The notes under the pieces were generated by a model. The model made no database searches. It worked only from the letters and a program-made list of their open reading frames with translations, and was not told the DNA's origin. DNA of 20,489 nt from Collinsella sp. (GTDB taxonomy: Bacteria > Actinomycetota > Coriobacteriia > Coriobacteriales > Coriobacteriaceae), in NCBI GenBank assembly GCA_019414325.1, contig DXMG01000004.1, positions 1-20,489 of the forward strand, written 5' to 3'. The position numbers were made by a program, and so were the translations under genes. Each line of letters opens with the position of its first letter. The first letter of the stretch is position 1. This document shows, piece by piece, positions 1 to 6,150 of this stretch.

Positions 1-90
1 AAACTTAATATATTTCGCCGCCCCTCTGCCAAGCCCAGGCGACTCCACGCACTTTACCTGCGTAAACAATGTGAGTGAAATATGAATCTC

Positions 91-117
91 GATGGATACG
101 CCCGCAGCCGTGTATAC
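91..117 (+). promoter_or_regulatory. Hairpin motif shared by the rplC and rplB leaders, copy 1
   Basis: This stretch matches 1956-1982 (in front of rplB) at 23 of 27 positions. The core can fold as a small hairpin with stem ATACG (96-100) against CGTGT (109-113) and loop CCCGCAGC. In the second copy the stem is ACACG/CGTGT, so a T-G wobble here becomes a C-G pair there, and the loop is CCCGGAAC. The TATACT at 113-118 could alternatively be a -10 box, but no good -35 box lies at the right distance. The role is inferred: a binding site for a ribosomal protein or regulator, or part of a promoter. Confidence 0.5.
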
Positions 118-225
118 TAAACAGCTGTGTGAAACCAGGGGAGTATTCTGGCTGGACAAAATGCCTGCTTAATAGGGTTGTCAGGTAGTCCGGACGCAAT
201 ACAAGGCTGGGGAGCACGTCGTGTA

Positions 226-285
226 AGTAGTGGTCCTCTAGGGGCGTACGCTCGGTGGTGTACGCATTGTCCCAAGACCACGCGA
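226..285 (+). ncRNA. Candidate structured mRNA leader of the rplC operon
   Basis: The sequence folds into one elongated, interrupted hairpin. GTGGTC (230-235) pairs with GACCAC (276-281), GGG (241-243) with CCC (271-273), and GCGTAC (244-249) with GTACGC (260-265), closing a ten-base loop. A five-base bulge (ATTGT, 266-270) sits on the 3' side. All fifteen pairs are Watson-Crick. It ends about 30 bases before the rplC start, where no clear Shine-Dalgarno sequence is visible, so translation could depend on this leader. Autogenous control by a ribosomal protein (L4 in Escherichia coli) is known for S10 operons; which protein would bind here is unknown. rpsJ, often the gene before rplC, is not in the first 300 bases. 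Confidence 0.6.
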
Positions 286-310
286 GAGTTGGGATCATAT
301 CTTGATCAGC

Positions 311-922
311 ATGATTCTCGGCCGCAAGATTGGCATGACCCAGGTTTGGGACGAGGACGATAACGTCGTTCCCGTCACGGTCATCCAGGCTGGCCCCTGC
401 GCTGTCTCGCAGGTTAAAACTCAGGCAACCGACGGCTATGACGCCGTCCAGATCGGTTTCGGCGACATCAAGGCCAAGAACGTGAACAAGCCCATGGCTG
501 GTCACTTCGCCAAGGCTGGCGTCGAGCCTGTCCGCTTCCTTCGTGAGGTCCGCGTCGAGAACGGCGAGGTGCACAAGGTCGGCGAGGTCGTCACCGTCGC
601 TGATTTCGCTGATGTCGAGAAGGTCGACGTCATCGGTACCTCCAAGGGTAAGGGCTTCCAGGGTCGCATCAAGCGCTGGGGTCAGCGCCGCGGTCCTATG
701 ACGCATGGTTCTCACTTCCAGCGTCACCCCGGTTCTATCGGTCAGTGCGCCTATCCTGCGCGCGTCCTCAAGGGCGTCAAGATGGCCGGTCACATGGGTA
801 ACGAGCGCGTTACCGTCAAGAACCTTTCCGTTGTCCGCATCGATGCCGAGCAGAACCTCATCTTGGTCAAGGGCGCTGTCCCGGGTGCCAAGAATGGTCT
901 CGTCGCCATCCGTATGGCCTAA
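311..922 (+). CDS. rplC: 50S ribosomal protein L3
   Basis: Large-subunit protein L3 is an early assembly protein that binds 23S rRNA near the peptidyl-transferase centre. The start reads MILGRKIGMTQVW, the standard L3 opening, and the basic loop region GKGFQGRIKRWGQRRGPMTHGS that reaches into the subunit is intact. The length of about 203 residues is normal. The ATG at 311 was chosen; an in-frame TTG at 302 would add three residues (MIS). Neither has a convincing ribosome-binding site: the nearest purine run, GTTGGGA, is more than a dozen bases away. GATCA (293-297) and TGATC (303-307) could form a small hairpin in front of the start. It is the first gene of the ribosomal cluster in the window, 46 bases before rplD. 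Confidence 0.97.
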   Translation: MILGRKIGMTQVWDEDDNVVPVTVIQAGPCAVSQVKTQATDGYDAVQIGFGDIKAKNVNKPMAGHFAKAGVEPVRFLREVRVENGEVHKVGEVVTVADFADVEKVDVIGTSKGKGFQGRIKRWGQRRGPMTHGSHFQRHPGSIGQCAYPARVLKGVKMAGHMGNERVTVKNLSVVRIDAEQNLILVKGAVPGAKNGLVAIRMA

Positions 923-968
923 GGGCCCAGCCCATTTAGCCCAGCGTCATACCAAGGAGAACACTTAA

Positions 969-1595
969 ATGGCAAAGTTTGAAGTAAAGAACAGCGAGGG
1001 CAAGAAGGTCGCCGAGGCCGAGCTCGCCGCTGAGGTGTACGGCATCGAGCCGAACATCCACGTTATGCACCACATCGTCAAGTGCCAGATGGCCTCTTGG
1101 CGTCAGGGCACCCAGTCTGCTAAGGGTCGCTCTGAGGTTTCCGGTGGCGGCAAGAAGCCTTGGCGTCAGAAGGGCACCGGCCGTGCCCGCCAGGGTTCCA
1201 TCCGTGCTGCCCAGTGGCGTCACGGTGGCGTTGTCTTCGCCCCCAAGCCCCGTTCCTACGCTAAGCGTATGAACAACAAGGAGGTCAAGCTGGCTATGCG
1301 CTCCGCGCTGTCCGCCAAGCTGGCCGATGGCGAGCTCGTGCTCGTCGACGACTACGGCTTCGAGAAGCCTTCCACCAAGGCTGCCGTCGCCATGCTCAAG
1401 GCTCTCGGCCTTGAGGGCAAGCGTCTGACCATCATCGTCCGCGATGAGGACGTCAACGCCTACCTGTCGTTCCGCAACATTCCCAAGACGTTCATCATCA
1501 CCGCTGACGAGGCCAACACCTACGATCTCGTCAACAACAACGCTGTGCTGATGCCCGCCGACATCGCCGCTCACTTCGGGGAGGTGCTTGCATAA
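969..1595 (+). CDS. rplD: 50S ribosomal protein L4
   Basis: L4 binds domain I of 23S rRNA, and its extended loop lines the peptide exit tunnel. In Escherichia coli it also represses its own S10 operon. The 208-residue product has the hallmark tunnel loop with GGGKKPWRQKGTGRARQGS at about residues 59-77, followed by the globular fold ending in LMPADIAAHFGEVLA. The start ATG follows a clear AAGGAGA ribosome-binding site. The stop codon directly abuts the rplW start, so the two genes are probably translationally coupled. L4 is the leading candidate for an autoregulator acting on the leader before rplC, by analogy only. Confidence 0.97.
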   Translation: MAKFEVKNSEGKKVAEAELAAEVYGIEPNIHVMHHIVKCQMASWRQGTQSAKGRSEVSGGGKKPWRQKGTGRARQGSIRAAQWRHGGVVFAPKPRSYAKRMNNKEVKLAMRSALSAKLADGELVLVDDYGFEKPSTKAAVAMLKALGLEGKRLTIIVRDEDVNAYLSFRNIPKTFIITADEANTYDLVNNNAVLMPADIAAHFGEVLA

Positions 1596-1883
1596 ATGAC
1601 CGCCCACGAGATCATCATCCGTCCGATCGTGTCCGAGCGTTCCTTCTCCGGCATGGAGCTGAACAAGTACACGTTCGAGGTCGCCAAGGATGCTAACAAG
1701 TATCAGATCAAGGACGCTGTCGAGGAGATCTTCGGCGTCAAGGTCGTTCGCGTGAACACCCTGACGGTCAAGCCCAAGACCAAGCGCGTGCGCTATGTCG
1801 CCGGCAAGACCCGTTCTTGGAAGAAGGCCATCGTCACGCTGGCCGAGGGCGACACCATCGAGGTCTTTGGCAACCAGGCCTAA
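1596..1883 (+). CDS. rplW: 50S ribosomal protein L23
   Basis: L23 sits at the exit-tunnel mouth and docks trigger factor and the signal recognition particle. The 95-residue product begins MTAHEIIIRPIVSERSF and carries the family pattern YTFEVAKDANKYQIKDAVEEIFGVKVVRVNTL, followed by the basic stretch KPKTKRVRYVAGKTRSWKKA. Its ATG comes immediately after the rplD stop, and its ribosome-binding site (GGGGAGG) lies inside the rplD 3' end. It is followed by an unusually long 179-base non-coding gap before rplB that holds a strong hairpin. Confidence 0.97.
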   Translation: MTAHEIIIRPIVSERSFSGMELNKYTFEVAKDANKYQIKDAVEEIFGVKVVRVNTLTVKPKTKRVRYVAGKTRSWKKAIVTLAEGDTIEVFGNQA

Positions 1884-1900
1884 GACTCGCTGCTGTTGAG

Positions 1901-1938
1901 TGAGCTCATGCCTCCCAAATAGGGGAGGCGGGAGCTCA
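1901..1938 (+). terminator. Strong hairpin after rplW, attenuator-like
   Basis: TGAGCTC (1901-1907) pairs with GAGCTCA (1932-1938), and GCCTCCC (1910-1916) with GGGAGGC (1923-1929). The two blocks are separated by a 2x2 mismatch, and the loop is AAATAG. The stem has 14 perfect pairs. The following sequence, AGGTTTTGGG, has only four T, so this is a weak terminator at best. A partial terminator, RNA-processing site or transcript stabiliser between rplW and rplB are all possible. Confidence 0.6.
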
Positions 1939-1945
1939 AGGTTTT

Positions 1946-1988
1946 GGGCGTATAAAATGGACACGCCCGGAACCGTGTATACGTCCGG
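1946..1988 (+). promoter_or_regulatory. rplB leader structures with shared hairpin motif, copy 2
   Basis: Three overlapping folds are visible. GGGCGT (1946-1951) can pair with ACGCCC (1963-1968). ACACG (1961-1965) can pair with CGTGT (1974-1978), the motif shared with positions 91-117. CCGGA (1968-1972) can pair with TCCGG (1984-1988), enclosing CGT/ACG. The first and third folds partly exclude the second, so this could be a switch. TATAAAAT at 1951-1958 looks like a -10 box, which leaves an internal promoter as an alternative. Confidence 0.45.
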
Positions 1989-2062
1989 TGTCATCGCACC
2001 CGAGGCAGAACCTCGAATCCCTGTCTGCGATGGCTAACGGATTCCTATTGAAAGGGATTGTA

Positions 2063-2893
2063 ATGGCTGTAAAGCACCTTAAGCCGACCTCCGCTGGTAG
2101 GCGTTGGCAGACGATCTCCGACTTCTCCGAGATCACCTGCACCAAGCCCGAGAAGTCTCTTCTCGAGCCCCTGCCCAAGAAGGCCGGTCGTAACAACAAC
2201 GGCCGCATCACCACCCGCCACCAGGGCGGCGGCGTGAAGCGTCGTTACCGCGTGATCGACTTCAAGCGCAACAAGGACGGCGTGCCCGCCAAGGTTGCCA
2301 CGATCGAGTACGATCCGAACCGTTCCGCTCGCATCGCTCTGCTGCACTACGCTGACGGTGAGAAGCGCTACATCCTGGCCCCCAAGGGCCTCGAGGTCGG
2401 TCAGACCATCATGTCCGGTTCTGACGCCGACATCAAGCCGGGCAACGCTCTGCCCCTCGCCGACATCCCCGTCGGTACGCTCATCCACGCCGTCGAGTTC
2501 CAGCCGGGCAAGGGCGCTGCTATCGCCCGTTCCGCCGGTAACTCCTGCCAGTTGATGGGTAAGGAGGGCAAGTACGCTATCGTCCGTATGCCTTCCTCCG
2601 AGATGCGCCGCATCCTCGTTACCTGCCGCGCCACCGTCGGTGAGGTCGGCAACGCCGATCACGCCAACATCGTCATCGGCAAGGCCGGCCGTAAGCGTCA
2701 CATGAACGTGCGCCCGACCGTCCGCGGTACCGTCATGAACCCTGTCGACCACCCGCACGGCGGTGGCGAGGGCAAGAACCACACCTCTGGTCGTCCCTCT
2801 GTTACCCCCTGGGGTAAGCCGACGAAGGGCCTTCGTACGCGCAAGAAGAAGAAGGTCTCGAACCAGCACATCATTCGTCGCCGTAAGAAGTAA
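2063..2893 (+). CDS. rplB: 50S ribosomal protein L2
   Basis: L2 is a primary 23S rRNA binder needed for subunit joining and peptidyl-transferase activity. The 276-residue product starts MAVKHLKPTSAGRRWQT and keeps the RNA-binding domain, the conserved GRNNNGRITTRHQGGGVKRRYR segment and the C-terminal HPHGGGEGK motif containing the histidine important for activity. Length is typical. The reading frame stays open upstream to 1988, but the ATG at 2063 was chosen because an AAAGGGA ribosome-binding site precedes it and the protein starts like other L2s. It lies 32 bases before rpsS. Confidence 0.97.
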   Translation: MAVKHLKPTSAGRRWQTISDFSEITCTKPEKSLLEPLPKKAGRNNNGRITTRHQGGGVKRRYRVIDFKRNKDGVPAKVATIEYDPNRSARIALLHYADGEKRYILAPKGLEVGQTIMSGSDADIKPGNALPLADIPVGTLIHAVEFQPGKGAAIARSAGNSCQLMGKEGKYAIVRMPSSEMRRILVTCRATVGEVGNADHANIVIGKAGRKRHMNVRPTVRGTVMNPVDHPHGGGEGKNHTSGRPSVTPWGKPTKGLRTRKKKKVSNQHIIRRRKK

Positions 2894-2925
2894 TTTCGGA
2901 TACCGAGTTTTAGGAGAAAGCACTT

Positions 2926-3186
2926 ATGAGCAGAAGTCTCAAAAAGGGCCCGTTCGTGGAGACTCGCCTTCTCTCGCGTATCACCGCGATGAACGAGGCT
3001 GGCAAGAAGGACGTCGTGAAGACCTGGTCCCGCGCGTCCACCATCTTCCCCGAGATGGTTGGTCACACCATCGCCGTCCACGACGGCCGCAAGCATGTGC
3101 CCGTGTATGTTACCGAGTCCATGGTTGGTCACAAGCTCGGCGAGTTCGCGCCGACTCGTACGTTCCGTGGCCACAAGGCCAAATAG
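2926..3186 (+). CDS. rpsS: 30S ribosomal protein S19
   Basis: S19 forms a complex with S13 in the head of the small subunit and contacts the A-site tRNA and the bridge to the large subunit. The 86-residue product begins MSRSLKKGPFVETRLLSRI and ends with the family signature GHKLGEFAPTRTFRGH. A ribosome-binding site (TAGGAGAAA) lies just upstream of the ATG. Position between rplB and rplV matches the canonical S10 operon order. Confidence 0.97.
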   Translation: MSRSLKKGPFVETRLLSRITAMNEAGKKDVVKTWSRASTIFPEMVGHTIAVHDGRKHVPVYVTESMVGHKLGEFAPTRTFRGHKAK

Positions 3187-3200
3187 GGGGTTAACCGTAA

Positions 3201-3572
3201 ATGGCAACTAAGTCTATTGAAACTGAGGCCACCGAGGTTCGCGCCGTCGCTAAGTACGTGCGTGTTTCCCCCAGCAAGGCCCGCCTGGTGGTCGATCTGA
3301 TCCGCCGCAAGCCTGTCGCTCAGGCCTTCGACATCCTCCACTTCTGCGACCGCGCCGTCGCCGTGGATGTCGAGAAGGTTCTCCGTTCCGCCGTTGCGAA
3401 CGCCGAGAACAACAACGGTCTGCGTGCCGACAACCTGGTTGTCGCCGCTGCCTATGTTGACGAGGGTCCGACGCTTAAGCGCATCCGTCCCCGCGCCAAG
3501 GGTTCCGCTTCTCGCATTCTGAAGCGTACTTCCCACATCACCGTCGTCGTTGCTCCTCGAAAGGAGGCGTAA
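3201..3572 (+). CDS. rplV: 50S ribosomal protein L22
   Basis: L22 contacts all domains of 23S rRNA, and its long beta-hairpin lines the exit tunnel near macrolide sites. The 123-residue product has a short N-terminal extension (MATKSIETEATE), then AVAKYVRVSPSKARLVVDLIRRKPV and the hairpin/C-terminal block GPTLKRIRPRAKGSASRILKRTSHITVVV. Its 3' end contains the AAAGGAGG ribosome-binding site for rpsC, which starts six bases after the stop, so the two are tightly coupled. Confidence 0.97.
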   Translation: MATKSIETEATEVRAVAKYVRVSPSKARLVVDLIRRKPVAQAFDILHFCDRAVAVDVEKVLRSAVANAENNNGLRADNLVVAAAYVDEGPTLKRIRPRAKGSASRILKRTSHITVVVAPRKEA

Positions 3573-3578
3573 AGCTGT

Positions 3579-4289
3579 ATGGGTCAGAAAGTCTACCCCA
3601 CCGGCTTCCGTCTTGGCATCACCGAGAACTGGCGCTCCCGCTGGTTCGCAGAGAAGGATTACGCTAAGACCCTCGGTAACGATCTCGAGATCCGCAAGTA
3701 CCTCGAGAAGCGTCTTTCCCGCGCAGCTGTCTCCCGCGTCGAGATCGAGCGCGCTGGCGACAAGGTGAAGGTCATCATCCTCACCGCTCGCCCCGGCGTT
3801 GTCATCGGTAAGAAGGGTGCCGAGATCGATACTCTCCGCACCGAGCTCGAGAAGGTCGCTGGCGTCTCCAAGGGCCAGCTCTCCGTCGACGTTGTCGAGA
3901 TCAAGCGCCCCGAGCTCGACGCCAACCTCGTTGCTCAGTCTATCGCCGAGCAGCTCGAGGGCCGCGTTGCCTTCCGTCGCGCTATGCGCAAGGCTGTCCA
4001 GTCTGCCCGCAAGGCCGGCGCTAAGGGCATCCGTATCCAGTGCTCCGGTCGTCTCGGCGGTGCCGAGATGGGCCGTCGTGAGTGGTACCGCGAGGGTCGC
4101 GTGCCTCTGCACACCCTCCGTGCCAAGATCGACTACGGCACGGCTGTCGCCAGCACCACCATGGGCGCTTGCGGCGTGAAGGTCTGGATCTACCTGGGCG
4201 AGAAGCTCCCGGGCCAGCCTGTTCCCAACCCTGCACTCGAGGGCTCTTCCCGTCCTCGTCGTCGTAACTCCGAGAGGAGGGGTCAGTAG
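3579..4289 (+). CDS. rpsC: 30S ribosomal protein S3
   Basis: S3 lies at the mRNA entry channel and contributes to ribosomal helicase activity. The 236-residue product begins MGQKVYPTGFRLGITENWRS. A type-II KH domain with VVIGKKGAEI is present at about residues 70-80, and the C-terminal domain has the GAKGIRIQCSGRLGGAEMGR signature. The tail is basic and Ser/Arg-rich. Its TAG stop overlaps the GTG start of rplP by one base. Confidence 0.97.
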   Translation: MGQKVYPTGFRLGITENWRSRWFAEKDYAKTLGNDLEIRKYLEKRLSRAAVSRVEIERAGDKVKVIILTARPGVVIGKKGAEIDTLRTELEKVAGVSKGQLSVDVVEIKRPELDANLVAQSIAEQLEGRVAFRRAMRKAVQSARKAGAKGIRIQCSGRLGGAEMGRREWYREGRVPLHTLRAKIDYGTAVASTTMGACGVKVWIYLGEKLPGQPVPNPALEGSSRPRRRNSERRGQ

Positions 4290-4792
4290 TGCTTGCCCCT
4301 AAGCGTATTCTTCACCGCAAGGTGCAGCGTGGCTCCATGAAGGGCCAGGCCAAGGGTAATACCGAGCTGCATTTCGGCGAGTTTGGTATCCAGGCTCTCG
4401 AGGCCCATTGGATCACCAACCGTCAGATCGAGGCCGCTCGTATTGCCATGACCCGCTACATGAAGCGTGGCGGTCGTGTCTACATCACGATTTTCCCCGA
4501 TAAGCCCATCACCAAGAAGCCTGCCGAGACTCGCATGGGTTCTGGTAAGGGTAACCCCGAGGAGTGGGTGGCCGTCGTCAAGCCCGGCCGCATCATGTTC
4601 GAGGTCAAGGGCGTGCCCGAGGAGGTCGCTCGCGAGGCTCTGCGTCTTGCACAGCACAAGCTTCCCATCAAGACCAAGATTGTTGCTGCCAAGAACGCTG
4701 AGCAGCGCATCGAGAAGGAGATGGCTGAGGAGGCCGCTCTCGAGGCCAAGTGGGCTGCTGAGGACGCCGCCGCCGCCAAGGAGGAGAACTAA
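4289..4792 (+). CDS. rplP: 50S ribosomal protein L16 with C-terminal extension
   Basis: L16 organises the A-site region of the large subunit. The product opens MLAPKRILHRKVQRGSMKG and keeps the conserved core RVYITIFPDKPITKKPAETRMGSGKG. The start is GTG, overlapping the rpsC stop by one base, with a GAGGAGGGG ribosome-binding site inside rpsC. At 167 residues it is about 25-30 residues longer than typical bacterial L16 (136-144). The extra tail after about residue 137 is charged and alanine-rich, with repeats of E/A/K, and probably helical. Its stop overlaps the rpmC ATG by one base. Confidence 0.96.
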   Translation: MLAPKRILHRKVQRGSMKGQAKGNTELHFGEFGIQALEAHWITNRQIEAARIAMTRYMKRGGRVYITIFPDKPITKKPAETRMGSGKGNPEEWVAVVKPGRIMFEVKGVPEEVAREALRLAQHKLPIKTKIVAAKNAEQRIEKEMAEEAALEAKWAAEDAAAAKEEN

Positions 4793-5007
4793 TGAAGCCC
4801 GCAGAGATTCGTGAGCTCTCGGACGCTCAGCTCGTTGAGAAGCTGAAGGAAATGCGCGCCGAGCTCTTTAACCTTCGTTTCCAGATGGCCACCAGCCAGC
4901 TGGACAACACCGCTCGCGTCAACACCGTGAAGAAGGACATCGCTCGCGTCCTCACGGAGCAGCGCGCCCGCGAGATCGCAGCGGAGAAGTCCGCTGTCGC
5001 CGAGTAG
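4792..5007 (+). CDS. rpmC: 50S ribosomal protein L29
   Basis: L29 is a small helical protein next to L23 at the exit-tunnel mouth. The 71-residue product has the standard pattern: MKPAEIRELSDAQLVEKLKEMRAELFNLRFQMATSQLDN, then a second helix ending VLTEQRAREIAAEKS. The TAATG junction overlaps the rplP stop by one base, implying coupled translation. It is followed 16 bases later by rpsQ. Confidence 0.96.
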   Translation: MKPAEIRELSDAQLVEKLKEMRAELFNLRFQMATSQLDNTARVNTVKKDIARVLTEQRAREIAAEKSAVAE

Positions 5008-5023
5008 GACCTAAGGAGAGAAC

Positions 5024-5284
5024 ATGACTGATTCGCGTAACTCGCGTAAGGTCCGTACGGGTGTCGTTACCTCCGTCTCCGGTGCCAAGACCATTGTTGT
5101 CACCATCACCGAGCGCAAGCGTCACCCCAAGTACGGCAAGATGATGACCAGCTCCAAGAAGCTGCACGCTCACGACGAGGAGTGCACGGCTGGCGTGGGC
5201 GACACCGTCCGCGTTATGGAGACCCGTCCTATGTCCAAGATGAAGCGTTGGCGCCTCATCGAGGTCGTCGAGCGCGCTAAATAA
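5024..5284 (+). CDS. rpsQ: 30S ribosomal protein S17
   Basis: S17 is a primary 16S rRNA binder of the OB-fold type. The 86-residue product contains RKVRTGVVTSVSGAKTIVVTITERKRHPKYGKMM and the later GVGDTVRVMETRPMSKMKRWRLIEVVERA, both diagnostic. The ATG is preceded by AAGGAGAGAAC. The 118-base gap that follows, before rplN, is long for this cluster and holds an elaborate RNA fold. Confidence 0.97.
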   Translation: MTDSRNSRKVRTGVVTSVSGAKTIVVTITERKRHPKYGKMMTSSKKLHAHDEECTAGVGDTVRVMETRPMSKMKRWRLIEVVERAK

Positions 5285-5311
5285 GCAGTCGCTCTTACGA
5301 CTTGTACGTTT

Positions 5312-5377
5312 CCGAAGATGTGCGTATGCCTGGCTTGCATACCACGGGCCGTATAAAGGCTGCGCACCTCTCTTCGG
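5312..5377 (+). ncRNA. Candidate three-way-junction RNA leader before rplN
   Basis: The rpsQ-rplN gap folds into a branched structure. A closing stem CCGAAGA (5312-5318) with TCTTCGG (5371-5377) continues as GTGC (5320-5323) with GCAC (5364-5367). Inside are two arms: GTATGC (5324-5329) with GCATAC (5337-5342), and GCC (5348-5350) with GGC (5358-5360) carrying loop GTATAAA. A GGAGGAA ribosome-binding site follows before the ATG at 5403. This architecture resembles the nested-stem leaders used by ribosomal proteins for autoregulation, but the ligand is unknown. TATAAA in the second loop could instead be a -10 box of an internal promoter. Confidence 0.6.
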
Positions 5378-5402
5378 TTCTTAGTTCGGAGGAACATCTA
5401 CC

Positions 5403-5771
5403 ATGATTCAGATGCAAACCATGCTGAACGTCGCCGACAACTCCGGCGCTCGCAAGATTCGCTGCATCAAGGTGCTTGGCGGTTCCAAGCGTCGTTATGC
5501 AGGCATCGGCGATGTGTTCATCGGTGCTGTCCAGGAGGCTACCCCTGGCGCCAACGTCAAGAAGAAGGACGTTGTCCGTTGCGTCGTCGTTCGCACCGTT
5601 AAGGAGATCCGCCGCAAGGATGGCTCCTACATTCGCTTTGATGAGAACGCCTGCGTTGTCATCAACAACGATGGTTCGCCCGTCGGCACCCGTATCTTCG
5701 GGCCCGTCGCTCGCGAGCTTCGTGACAAGAAGTACATGAAGATCGTCTCGCTCGCTCCCGAGACCCTGTAG
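5403..5771 (+). CDS. rplN: 50S ribosomal protein L14
   Basis: L14 sits at the subunit interface, forms bridges to 16S rRNA and is the docking point for the silencing factor RsfS. The 122-residue product starts MIQMQTMLNVADNSGARKIRCIKVLGGSKRRYA, nearly invariant among bacteria, and ends with SLAPETL. The ATG is preceded by GGAGGAA. It is normally the first gene of the spc operon, which fits the independent-looking leader found upstream here. Confidence 0.97.
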   Translation: MIQMQTMLNVADNSGARKIRCIKVLGGSKRRYAGIGDVFIGAVQEATPGANVKKKDVVRCVVVRTVKEIRRKDGSYIRFDENACVVINNDGSPVGTRIFGPVARELRDKKYMKIVSLAPETL

Positions 5772-5784
5772 TTAGGGGAGATAT

Positions 5785-6090
5785 ATGTATATCAAGAAGG
5801 GCGATAAGGTCCAGGTTCTCTCTGGTAAGGATCGCGGCAAGCAGGGCGTTGTCCTGCGTGCTCTCCCCGCCGAGAACAAGGTCGTTGTCGAGGGCGTTTC
5901 GGTCGTCAAGAAGGCCGTCAAGCCCAACGCTGCCAACCAGCAGGGCGGCATCGTTTCGCAGGAGGCTCCCATCGACGCCTCCAACGTCAATCTCGTCTGC
6001 CCCGAGTGCGGTAAGGTTACCCGCGTCGGTCACGAGAAGGACGGCAAGAACAAGCTGCGCGTCTGCAAGAAGTGCGGCCACAAGTTCTAA
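5785..6090 (+). CDS. rplX: 50S ribosomal protein L24
   Basis: L24 is an assembly initiator that binds domain I of 23S rRNA. The 101-residue product begins with the KOW motif, MYIKKGDKVQVLSGKDRGKQGVVL. It ends with a CPECGKVT ... CKKCGHKF arrangement of two CxxC pairs, the zinc-binding-like end found in many L24s. A GGGGAGA ribosome-binding site precedes the ATG. A strong terminator follows within 30 bases, and no rplE, rpsN or rpsH follows, which is atypical for this cluster. Confidence 0.96.
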   Translation: MYIKKGDKVQVLSGKDRGKQGVVLRALPAENKVVVEGVSVVKKAVKPNAANQQGGIVSQEAPIDASNVNLVCPECGKVTRVGHEKDGKNKLRVCKKCGHKF

Positions 6091-6116
6091 GCTGCCCGCA
6101 ACATCAAGTTGCTAGC

Positions 6117-6150
6117 AAAGGCCCGGATGCCACGGCACCCGGGCCTTTTT
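6117..6150 (+). terminator. Intrinsic terminator of the ribosomal-protein operon
   Basis: AAAGGCCCGG (6117-6126) pairs with CCGGGCCTTT (6139-6148), with a 12-base loop and five T at the end. It is a textbook intrinsic terminator placed 26 bases after the rplX stop, so the transcript ends here and does not continue into further spc-operon genes. Confidence 0.92.

Noticed and set aside
1951..1958. TATAAAAT as a definite promoter for rplB
   Set aside because: No -35 box at 16-18 bases upstream; it lies inside a hairpin loop, so only noted as an alternative.
5..2923. Long - strand open frames opposite rplC to rplB (262, 352 and 292 codons)
   Set aside because: They are antisense shadows of highly conserved ribosomal genes, with no domain or start signal of their own.
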